Source: Bernardetia sp. MNP-M8
GTDB taxonomy: Bacteria; Bacteroidota; Bacteroidia; Cytophagales; Bernardetiaceae
Direction: 5' to 3'
Length of the DNA stretch: 64,000 nt
Assembly: GCF_037126285.1 (NCBI RefSeq)
Contig: NZ_CP147012.1
Span: 1,674,001 to 1,738,000 of the forward strand
Below are positions 18,901-25,781 of the stretch, piece by piece; within the stretch, counting starts at the first letter, position 1, and the number at the start of each line of letters is the position of its first letter. Position numbers and translations under genes: made by a program. The notes beneath the pieces are model-generated. The model made no database searches. It had not been told where the DNA came from and was given only the letters and a program-made list of their open reading frames with translations.

Positions 18901-19317
18901 ACCAGCAGCGTTAGTAGTAACTTCTTGGCTGATACCTGACTGACCAGTAACATCACCTGATGTAAATTGAGATACAGTAACGACAGCACCGTCAAGACCT
19001 TCAACTTCTTCAAAACGACCACTAGAGAAAGCAGCATCACTACCTGGAACTACAACAACAGAATAAAGAACTCTACCACCTGCGTTAGCACGAGTAAGAG
19101 CTTCTATTTGTTGACGAACTCTAAGAGTTTGCTCTAAACGAGTTACATCGTTGTTTAAGTTATCTTGATTACGAGTGTTTTCAAGCTCAAGACGTTGTTG
19201 CTCTAAAGCATAAGCATCTGCTTCTGTGAACTCATCACGTTCACAAGATGAGAAAGTAACCAATGCCAATAAAACAGCAAGGTACTTGAATGAATAAATA
19301 AAAAGATTTTTGTTCAT
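15967..19317 (-). CDS. Large repetitive surface lipoprotein
   Basis: From ATG 19317 the product is 1,116 residues. It begins with a lipoprotein signal (MNKNLFIYSFKYLAVLLA, lipobox-like FSSC), then a coiled segment (ALEQQRLELENTRNQD). Much of the rest is low-charge, Gly/Thr/Ala-rich beta sequence with a loosely repeated motif of the form GGxGYxxxPxVxF: DGGYYYEAPTVTIG, SGGSGYAAAPAVTF, GGGDGYDDTSLNITF, QGIGYTNPAPAAYNF and PGSGYAVRPEFRLSG, encoded between about 18085 and 16660. I do not recognise a family; such proteins are usually cell-surface or matrix components. Codon use is unusually GC-rich and alanine-rich for this window, consistent with high expression. A frame extension to 19362 lies in the predicted leader and is rejected. 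Its promoter is the clearest in the window. Confidence 0.85.
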   Translation of the reverse strand: MNKNLFIYSFKYLAVLLALVTFSSCERDEFTEADAYALEQQRLELENTRNQDNLNNDVTRLEQTLRVRQQIEALTRANAGGRVLYSVVVVPGSDAAFSSGRFEEVEGLDGAVVTVSQFTSGDVTGQSGISQEVTTNAAGVASFELYSGEVTVSIVSDNYGTVNYTANLTPDGGVANGAHVAVSNVIPVFENPLNPPAGTPELAEIKGFAFAETDITFGNNFEEPAPDGVKVRAFIDVNAAFMAKYVNPMNGTDEGTNINGNITKSGIVRRIAYENAVSTTGTTVLTDLTDDSGVDVTDGATQGGFYSVNVPGTASGLPIKMKFDDFAANRTYVFGNGITQTGSTDGDFGTGTKRFLYTQNTEMGGNQTPTPFFTGESDLAAVYSTVNFDFVTTDATATASIAGGDRVSAISVSDGGYYYEAPTVTIGTSASGVTATGTATLVDIPATATGDAADARDRGLKMVGSVTVTSGGSGYAAAPAVTFTRKSYTGRVGGVPVANGTGSVAAPSSQITYIRIMNGGFGMTPSVAPGTPVTGVGAYTGVAPGVVFNNNIIPTGGSLATATAIVDETVGTVTEVQLTGGGDGYDDTSLNITFNYGENGNVSPAAAGDELFIVDAAGALNWNNGGAGARNLTGPGGDISFNGGTNYTFVPSITATGLTAPAGATLPTFVATVTNGVITGIEIQGATSGWGAVGTEINGTININANPDAVGVSAEGFTQGGSIDSYILTNYGTTNDVYQSTVTAAGESFDYLTTLNDGSGTIVDGNGVAVAPADYADNSDFIVVFENPTAGGGVNAWGYPIFDNSGNSLVGLFIVNQGIGYTNPAPAAYNFWVIPADLDGNKGTALAEYAQSADGGANANASASLNATNLTITFDTPGSGYAVRPEFRLSGGNQSAEDLAAINTAINGAIRNNLTFNEAGEITNTSLSYTGALPFSAADLATNPVNVAISVARLENEFTASANSRNGTYLTPYAADASTYAAGFKYWLGTNPTTDATAFFTAIAGTVPEITGTYITPPTFNVTFGDQDATTGGTGTATLNPSAMIDGLTYTPGSFPTTAVTVNGVTVTSFLYNGNDPYYNAMGERFRTIGGASSFDVYSGMTYIRDVNYGTGIELE

Positions 19318-19385
19318 GGAACAATAGAGTTTAGTGTAATTGAATATCAATTTTTTGCGCACTTAGTAGTTTACACTTGTGAATG

Positions 19386-19418
19386 CAAAGGTAATTATTA
19401 GTTTTGAGACTTACAAAA
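19386..19418 (-). promoter_or_regulatory. Strong Bacteroidota-type promoter for the repeat lipoprotein
   Basis: Leftward TTTTG (19418-19414), 20 bases, then TACCTTTG (19393-19386): a full match to the TTTG-N20-TAnnTTTG pattern. Transcription would start near 19379, giving a 62-base leader to ATG 19317 and ruling out the longer start at 19362. Confidence 0.75.
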
Positions 19419-19544
19419 CGTTTTTCAAAAATAATTTTTATTTTTTTCCAAGTTATTTGAATGTTTTTCATTCTATATCTTAAAAAATTTTAGTTTTTTA
19501 AATTATTTTTTGAGAAGTTTCTAAAGCCTTTATCACGAATGTAG

Positions 19545-19552
19545 TAGCTTTG
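19545..19552 (+). promoter_or_regulatory. Predicted -7 element for the outer-membrane barrel gene
   Basis: TAGCTTTG matches TAnnTTTG; a start near 19559 would give a leader of about 108 bases to ATG 19667. No convincing -33 element is seen. Confidence 0.4.
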
Positions 19553-19666
19553 CAGACAAGCGAACTGTCTGTTATGCTTATAAGACCCAACAACTACTAA
19601 AAAAGGTTGCATTTGGTTAAAAAAAAATCAAAATTCTTTCATTTTTTTTCAGAAATATTAAATTCT

Positions 19667-20539
19667 ATGTGGTACATCAATCAAAAAAACACACTTAAAC
19701 ACCTGTATATAAATCACTTACAGACAAATTCTTTTAATTTATTTTTTTTATTATTATTTAGTCTTTTGACTAATTTATTTTTTATTTCGTCTGCTTTTTC
19801 ACAATCTCAAGACGGTAACACAAATGATTCTCTACAAATAGATACATTAAGCTCTTCTGCTTCTTTAGATTCTGCCTTACTTACAAAAAAAATACGTACA
19901 AATTTTAGTATCGGATTTCGTGGGGGCATTAGCATTGGAAAACTTGAAATAGCTAGTCCTTTAGAAAATGATCAAAATACAACAGGTATTGGTTCTTCTA
20001 TTACTGTTTTTACTAATTATAGAATTAATTCAAAATTTAGTATTCAGCCCGAAATTAATGTGGGAAAGTATAGAAGTAATAACACTTTATATCAAATTGC
20101 TCTTACAGAAGGCAAAGTAGACTATTCCATTTCTACTTATGATTTTAATTTATTAGGAGTATATTCTTATTCTATTAAAGATTGGTTTTCGCTTTCTTTG
20201 GAAGCTGGAGGTTCGGTTGCTTATTTACAAAACTCATTTGGAAAAGTAGTTGCTCCTAATATACATGTAGGTGGATTCTATGATACAAATTCAGACAATC
20301 AGTTTGAAAAGCTTAATTATGGAGCAATAATAGGAATTGTTCCTTCTTTTAATTTTGAAAATATAAGTATTCAGGCTTCTATACGATATAGATACGGACT
20401 CAATAACATTAATACTTTTGATTATAAACTCAATAGATATTTATCAGATTCAGAGCGAACTATCCAAACTAGAGATATTATTTTTCAAATTGGTTTCTTT
20501 GTTCCTATATATAAGAAGGAGAAAGTGATTGGTGAATAA
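19667..20539 (+). CDS. Outer-membrane beta-barrel protein
   Basis: Starting at ATG 19667 the product is 290 residues (a TTG at 19607 would add 20 basic residues). A long, polar n-region leads to a signal peptide core (FNLFFLLLFSLLTNLFFISS, then AFSQ). The mature chain alternates amphipathic strands typical of the porin-family/OMP_b-brl class: FSIGFRGGISIGKLEI, FSIQPEINVGKYRS, FNLLGVYSYSIKDWF, SIQASIRYRYGLNNI and RDIIFQIGFFVPIYK at the C-terminus. Its ligand or role is unknown; PorT-like family members assist gliding/T9SS, but this identity is not shown. It is monocistronic, upstream of the TolC-like gene. Confidence 0.8.
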   Translation: MWYINQKNTLKHLYINHLQTNSFNLFFLLLFSLLTNLFFISSAFSQSQDGNTNDSLQIDTLSSSASLDSALLTKKIRTNFSIGFRGGISIGKLEIASPLENDQNTTGIGSSITVFTNYRINSKFSIQPEINVGKYRSNNTLYQIALTEGKVDYSISTYDFNLLGVYSYSIKDWFSLSLEAGGSVAYLQNSFGKVVAPNIHVGGFYDTNSDNQFEKLNYGAIIGIVPSFNFENISIQASIRYRYGLNNINTFDYKLNRYLSDSERTIQTRDIIFQIGFFVPIYKKEKVIGE

Positions 20540-20835
20540 TAACTTTTAATTGAGTATTATTAATCATTTTTTTCAAAGATAAAGTCATAAAAAAGATGTT
20601 GTTTACTACGTCTACTTTTTTCTAGACATTCTTTAACAACCTCAATTAAACACCTGTAAATCAACAATTTATATATACATTTTTTACTCGTGAAAATTAA
20701 TATTGATAAAATTGTAATTTTCTTTTAAAAAGTTTAACAAATCAATTACTGATTTGGTAGCTCTATATAAATAGATTTTATTTATTTTGGCTTCTTCTAA
20801 TAAGAAAATATATACTCAAGAATTTTAAATCAACT

Positions 20836-22320
20836 ATGAAAGATATGCAATGTAAAAAAGGTAAGAAGCTGGTATTACTCACTAGCTTTTTTTTTAGTGT
20901 TTGTTTTTTCTTGTTATCAGGACAAACAATTGCTCAAAATACAACAGAATGGTCACTTGACTCTTGTATCTCGTATGCACTTCGTCAGAATATACAACTT
21001 AAAATAAGTGAACTTGGTATTGAGAATTCTGAATTAACATTGAAACAATCAAAAGATAACAGATTACCAAATGCTAACGCATCTATTTCTCATAATTATA
21101 ATTGGGGACGTTCGATTGACCCTTTTTCAAATAGCTTTGTAAATCAGCGTATTCAAACCAATAATTTGTCTCTAAATTCTTCTGTTACTCTTTTTAATGG
21201 TTTTAGTCTAAAGAATACAATTGAACAAAATCAACTTCAAGTAGAAGCAGATAAGCTCAACTATGGACAATCTCAAAATGACTTGATGCTAAATATTGCT
21301 AGTAACTATCTACAGGTTGTTTTGAATAAAGAAATTGCAGCAAATGCTCGTCGTCAGAAGACAAGCACACAAGCACAATATGATAGAACAGCACAACTTG
21401 TAGAAGCAGGTGTTCTGCCTAGAGCAAATCTATATGATTTGGAAGCACAATTAGCAGCCGATCAACAACAGATTATTTTAGGAGAAAATAATTTAATGTT
21501 AGCAAAATTACAACTTCGCCAACTTATGCAACTTTCACCTACTGAAGAGTTTGATATTGTTACTCCACAAGTAGATGATCCTTCAGCAGTTTTAGACTCT
21601 AAAAATCCATATCAAATCTATCAGATTGCCGAAACTACACAGCCTAATATAAAAGGAGCAGATATCAGCATTGAAGTAGCAAAAAAGGGAATTGATATTG
21701 CAGAAGCAGGTAGGTTACCTATACTTTCTTTAATAGGAGGAGCAGGTTCGAATTATACAAGTAATCAAAGAGTTCGTTCTGATTTTACCACTCAGACCGT
21801 TGTAGGTGTAGATACACTTGGATATATTCCAGATGGAGCAGGACTTCCAGCAGATTATGTAGTACGTCCCAATGTAGCTTTTGGAACAGAAAATTTTGGT
21901 TTTTTTAGTCAGCTTAATGAATCCTTTAGATATAATCTAGGATTAAATCTTCAAATTCCAATCTTTAATCGTTTTCAAGTAGATAATAACATTCAAAGAG
22001 CGCAAATTCAGACTCAAAATGCTCAATTAAACTCTCAACTTGTTCGTACTCAACTCTATCAAACCATCGAACAGGCTTATATTTCGGCTCGTGCTGCAAA
22101 AGCCTCTTTTGAAGCTAGTCAGCAGCGTGTCAAAGCATTAGAAGAAACTGTTAGAGTAATGGAAAAAAGACTTGAAGCAGGGGCAGCCAACAGTACAGAG
22201 TATACAGTAGTAAAAAATAACCTTTCTGTTGCACAAGCTGATTTGCTTAGAGCCAAATATGAATTTATTTTTAGAATAAAAGTATTAGAGTTTTATGAAG
22301 GAGAAGAGTTGAAATTCTAA
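20836..22320 (+). CDS. TolC-family outer-membrane channel protein
   Basis: This 494-residue TolC-like protein provides the outer-membrane duct for efflux or type I export. A signal peptide (VLLTSFFFSVCFFLLSG, then AQN) is followed by WSLDSCISYALRQNIQLK, the usual start of the family, and two long helical repeats with coiled-coil character (VEAGVLPRANLYDLEAQL and the related MEKRLEAGAANSTEYTVVKN). No periplasmic adaptor or inner-membrane pump is adjacent, so it must pair with components encoded elsewhere. There is a TATTTTGGC stretch near 20797 that might be its promoter, but it does not fully match the consensus. Confidence 0.93.
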   Translation: MKDMQCKKGKKLVLLTSFFFSVCFFLLSGQTIAQNTTEWSLDSCISYALRQNIQLKISELGIENSELTLKQSKDNRLPNANASISHNYNWGRSIDPFSNSFVNQRIQTNNLSLNSSVTLFNGFSLKNTIEQNQLQVEADKLNYGQSQNDLMLNIASNYLQVVLNKEIAANARRQKTSTQAQYDRTAQLVEAGVLPRANLYDLEAQLAADQQQIILGENNLMLAKLQLRQLMQLSPTEEFDIVTPQVDDPSAVLDSKNPYQIYQIAETTQPNIKGADISIEVAKKGIDIAEAGRLPILSLIGGAGSNYTSNQRVRSDFTTQTVVGVDTLGYIPDGAGLPADYVVRPNVAFGTENFGFFSQLNESFRYNLGLNLQIPIFNRFQVDNNIQRAQIQTQNAQLNSQLVRTQLYQTIEQAYISARAAKASFEASQQRVKALEETVRVMEKRLEAGAANSTEYTVVKNNLSVAQADLLRAKYEFIFRIKVLEFYEGEELKF

Positions 22321-22475
22321 TAAAAATCTGATATTTAGTAGTTTCAAAACCATTTCTCATAAAAAATCGTTTATTTTGTAACTTATATGAAATTATGTTG
22401 ATACGTTGATTAAAGGGAAAAGATAACCAACTAAAAACATTTTTATATTAACAACCAAAAAATAAAAAAAGAATT

Positions 22476-23435
22476 ATGTCAGAAATACATACAACAAAAT
22501 GCCTAATTATTGGCTCAGGTCCAGCAGGTTATACAGCAGCTATTTATGCAGCTAGAGCAGGACTAGAACCAATTTTATATAAAGGACAACAACCTGGAGG
22601 GCAGCTTACTATCACAAATGATGTAGAAAACTTCCCTGGTTATGCTGATGGTGTAATGGGTCCTCAAATGATGCAGGATTTGGATAAACAAGCAGGTCGT
22701 TTTGGAACAGATTTGCGTTATGGAGTTATCGAAAAGGTAGAATTTAGCAAAACTGGAGGAGTTCATGTTGCTTATGACGATTCTGGAATACGAATAGAAG
22801 CCGAATCAGTTATTATTTCTACTGGTGCTGCTGCAAAGTGGTTAGGTTTGCCTTCTGAAGCAGAATACAATGGAAAAGGTGTTTCTGCTTGTGCTGTTTG
22901 TGATGGTTTTTTCTTTAGAGGACAAACAGTTGCAATTGTAGGTGGTGGAGATACTGCTTGTGAAGAAGCAAGTTATTTGGCAAAACTTTGTAAGAAAGTA
23001 TATATGATTGTTCGTCGTGATGAACTTCGTGCTTCCAAAATCATGCAACAACGTGTCATGACAAAAGACAACATCGAAATTCTTTGGAATACAGAAACAG
23101 AGCAAATTTTGGGAGATGGAGAAAATGTAACTTCGGTTCGTCTTCTAAATAATCAAAAGAATGAAAGTTATGAGATTGCTGTAGAAGGATTTTTTGTAGC
23201 CATTGGACACAAACCAAATACAGATATTTTTGTAGGGCAATTAGATATGGACGAAAGTAATTATTTAATTACACAAAATGATAGCACACTTACTAATATT
23301 CCTGGAGTTTTTGCTTCTGGAGATGCTCAAGACAAAATTTATCGTCAAGCTGTAACAGCAGCAGGAACAGGTTGTATGGCTGCTCTTGATGCAGAACGTT
23401 ACTTGGTAGAAAAAGAAGCAATGGTAAATGCTTAA
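22476..23435 (+). CDS. trxB: Thioredoxin reductase
   Basis: TrxB passes electrons from NADPH through FAD to thioredoxin. The 319 residues show the FAD-binding GSGPAGYTAAIYAARAGL at about 14, QPGGQL, the redox-active CAVCDGFFF at about 136-144, the NADPH-binding GGGDTACEEA, and the C-terminal FAD motif GVFASGDAQDKIYRQA. The length and order are those of low-molecular-weight bacterial TrxB. It is monocistronic with an apparent terminator downstream. Confidence 0.98.
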   Translation: MSEIHTTKCLIIGSGPAGYTAAIYAARAGLEPILYKGQQPGGQLTITNDVENFPGYADGVMGPQMMQDLDKQAGRFGTDLRYGVIEKVEFSKTGGVHVAYDDSGIRIEAESVIISTGAAAKWLGLPSEAEYNGKGVSACAVCDGFFFRGQTVAIVGGGDTACEEASYLAKLCKKVYMIVRRDELRASKIMQQRVMTKDNIEILWNTETEQILGDGENVTSVRLLNNQKNESYEIAVEGFFVAIGHKPNTDIFVGQLDMDESNYLITQNDSTLTNIPGVFASGDAQDKIYRQAVTAAGTGCMAALDAERYLVEKEAMVNA

Positions 23436-23462
23436 TAATTAAGTACAAATACATGAATAAAA

Positions 23463-23512
23463 AAATTAGCTACGTTGCCTTTTATATTTATAAAAGTTAG
23501 TGTAGCTAATTT
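23463..23512 (+). terminator. Probable terminator after trxB
   Basis: Perfect 11-bp arms AAATTAGCTAC (23463-23473) and GTAGCTAATTT (23502-23512) enclose a smaller CTTTTATA/TATAAAAG hairpin. The T run afterwards is weak, so attenuation between trxB and folP is also possible. Confidence 0.6.
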
Positions 23513-23544
23513 GATTTAGACAAAAAACTATAAATTAATTCTTA

Positions 23545-24384
23545 TTGCAAACCTCAATCATCCCTACCCTACGTCTAAAAAATCAACTCATTTCCTTACA
23601 AAAACCAATTGTAATGGGGATTTTGAATGTTACACCTGATTCTTTTTATGAAGAAAGTAGAATAACTACTGAAAAACATATTCTCAAAAAAGCATCTCAA
23701 ATGTTAGAAGAAGGTGCAACTATTTTGGATATTGGAGGATATTCTACTCGTCCAAATGCTGATGATATTTCTATCGAAGAAGAAATAAATAGAGTTGTAC
23801 ATCCAATTTCAGCTATAAAAAAAGAATTTCCAAACGCTATTATTTCTATTGATACTTTTCGTTCAAAAGTAGCTAGGGAAGCCATAAATGCAGGTGCTGA
23901 TTTGATAAATGATGTTTCTGGTGGAAATTTGGATAATCAAATGTTTGAAACGGTAGCAAATTTGAAAGTGCCTTATATTTTGATGCACATGAGAGGAACA
24001 CCTCAAACGATGAAAACACTAACCAATTATGAAAATATCATTGCAGAAATGATGACTTATTTTCATAATCGAATAATGACTTTGAAAAATTATGGAGTAG
24101 AAGAAGTTATTCTTGATTTAGGCTTTGGATTTGCCAAAACGATAGACCAAAATTATTTTCTTCTGAAAAATTTAGCCATTTTTGAGCAGTTCGAATTACC
24201 TATTTTAGCAGGTCTTTCTCGTAAATCTATGATTTATAAACGCCTTGATATTCCTGTTTCAGAAACACTAAATGGAACTACAGTTTTGAATACAATAGCT
24301 ATTCAGAATGGAGCAAAAATTTTGCGTGTTCATGATGTTAAGCCTGCAATGGAAGCTATTCAGCTTTTGAGTTATTTGAAATAA
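23545..24384 (+). CDS. folP: Dihydropteroate synthase
   Basis: FolP joins p-aminobenzoate to dihydropterin pyrophosphate in folate synthesis. The 279 residues contain PIVMGILNVTPDSF, ATILDIGGYSTRP, AIISIDTFRSKVAR, AGADLINDVSGG, YILMHMRGTPQTM, DLGFGFAKT and GLSRKS, all canonical. The start must be non-ATG: an in-frame stop lies at 23536-23538 and the first ATG is inside the pterin-binding strand, so TTG at 23545 is the best start. The usual SDGG after NVTPDSF is replaced by YEES. The sulfonamide-target function is not in doubt. Confidence 0.95.
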   Translation: MQTSIIPTLRLKNQLISLQKPIVMGILNVTPDSFYEESRITTEKHILKKASQMLEEGATILDIGGYSTRPNADDISIEEEINRVVHPISAIKKEFPNAIISIDTFRSKVAREAINAGADLINDVSGGNLDNQMFETVANLKVPYILMHMRGTPQTMKTLTNYENIIAEMMTYFHNRIMTLKNYGVEEVILDLGFGFAKTIDQNYFLLKNLAIFEQFELPILAGLSRKSMIYKRLDIPVSETLNGTTVLNTIAIQNGAKILRVHDVKPAMEAIQLLSYLK

Positions 24385-24478
24385 ATTATAATTGTACCTA
24401 CAACTATATTTCATAAATTGCGTATAAAATTTTAGTCTTTTATATCAATTCATAAACTCAATTTTTTAAATCAAAACA

Positions 24479-24856
24479 ATGAAAAGTAAAATTCTCTTTA
24501 TTGTCAGTCTTCTTTTTGGTCTAATGATGATTAATGGTGGACTTAATAAATTTCTTCACTACATGCCTATGCCTGAGATGCCAGAAGCTGCTACCAAACT
24601 AATGATTGCTTTTGTAGAATCTGGTTGGATTATGTCTCTAATTGCTATTGTAGAAATTGTTGCAGGAATCTTGATTATCATTCCAAAAACTCGTGCTTTG
24701 GCTGCTATCATGATTTTTCCTATTACTATAGGAATTGTATTTTTTCATATTTTTCAAGATTCTTCAGGAATGATTATAGGTTTTGTTCTTTTGCTTATTA
24801 ATCTTTGGATAATTTTTGAAAACAAAGAAAAATATATGCTTATGATTAGTGAATGA
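24479..24856 (+). CDS. DoxX-like membrane protein
   Basis: This 125-residue protein has four predicted membrane helices (ILFIVSLLFGLMMINGGL, WIMSLIAIVEIVAGILIII, ALAAIMIFPITIGIVFFHIF, MIIGFVLLLINLWIIF) and the DoxX-like start GLNKFLHYMPMPEMPE. DoxX-family proteins are small inner-membrane proteins linked to quinone or thiol redox chemistry in some species; a specific role here is unknown. It lies 94 bases after folP and is followed by a terminator. Confidence 0.82.
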   Translation: MKSKILFIVSLLFGLMMINGGLNKFLHYMPMPEMPEAATKLMIAFVESGWIMSLIAIVEIVAGILIIIPKTRALAAIMIFPITIGIVFFHIFQDSSGMIIGFVLLLINLWIIFENKEKYMLMISE

Positions 24857-24887
24857 CTAATAAATTCTTAAAGTTAAACTATAAATT

Positions 24888-24921
24888 AGGTTTTCTATTT
24901 TTAAAAATGGAAAGCCTTTTT
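24888..24921 (+). terminator. Terminator after the DoxX gene
   Basis: AGGTTTTC..ATTT pairs with AAATGGAAAGCCT with one wobble, followed by six T. Confidence 0.75.
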
Positions 24922-25016
24922 TGGTTCGTTAAAATAGAATCAAAAAAACATTCTAGCAAAAAATTTGTACTTTAGTTTGTCTCTAAAATGTAATTATAAA
25001 TCTATCTATCCAAAAA

Positions 25017-25703
25017 ATGAAATATTACTACTTTTCTAAAATTAAATATTTTGCTTTATTTAGCTCTTTTTTAGTCATTTTTCTAATAGGAAGTAGTTTT
25101 TCTTTTTTAGATGCTACTCAAAAAAAACTATTTGTAGTTGTCATTGATGCAGGACATGGAGGCTATGATGTTGGAAACGAATGTTCAGACTTAAAAAGGT
25201 TTAAACAAGAGAAAGATGTGGTTTTACCTGTTGCTTTACAACTGGGAGGTTATTTAGAAAATTTATTAGAAAATGTAAAAGTAGTTTATACTCGTAAAAA
25301 TGATACTTTTGTGAGCTTAGAAGATAGAGCAAAAATAGCAAATGATTCGAGTGCTGATTTATTTATTAGTATTCATGCCAACCACAATCCTATAAAAAGT
25401 ATTTATGGTTCGCAGGTTCATATTCATAATCACGACATAAAATTCAGTAAAATTTTTGCCAAAAAACTGATAAAACAACTTTCTGAACGAGCAAAAAGAA
25501 AAGTATTAAAACTTCAAACAACAGATGACAGAGGACATAACTTATTTGTTCTTCAAAACACAAAAATGCCAGCCGTTTTGGTAGAATTAGGTTTTATGAG
25601 TAACGCAAAAGAAGAAGTATATCTCAATAGCGAATACGGACAAGCGATTTTAGCTTCTGCTATTTTTCGTGCTGTCAGAGAGTATCGTGAAGTAGTCCAA
25701 TAA
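25017..25703 (+). CDS. N-acetylmuramoyl-L-alanine amidase (Amidase_3)
   Basis: This enzyme cleaves the MurNAc-L-Ala bond of peptidoglycan, using zinc. The 228 residues start with a membrane/signal segment (YFALFSSFLVIFLIGSSFSF). The Amidase_3 domain follows: VVIDAGHGGYDVG (first Zn His), KEKDVV-like FKQEKDVVLPVALQL (second ligand Glu), DLFISIHANHN (third His), and AVLVELGFMSNAKEEVYL with the catalytic Glu. There is no SPOR or LysM domain. It lies 78 bases upstream of murF-alr, in the same direction, so a shared cell-wall transcript is possible. Confidence 0.94.
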   Translation: MKYYYFSKIKYFALFSSFLVIFLIGSSFSFLDATQKKLFVVVIDAGHGGYDVGNECSDLKRFKQEKDVVLPVALQLGGYLENLLENVKVVYTRKNDTFVSLEDRAKIANDSSADLFISIHANHNPIKSIYGSQVHIHNHDIKFSKIFAKKLIKQLSERAKRKVLKLQTTDDRGHNLFVLQNTKMPAVLVELGFMSNAKEEVYLNSEYGQAILASAIFRAVREYREVVQ

Positions 25704-25781
25704 TTAGAATTTGTTTTTGTAAAATTTCGTATCTTTTCATTCCCAAATAATAGCAAATAAAATTATATCAAAACCGAATTT

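Noticed and set aside
19318-19362. 15-residue extension of the large lipoprotein
   Set aside because: It would place charged residues before the signal peptide and lies in the predicted leader.
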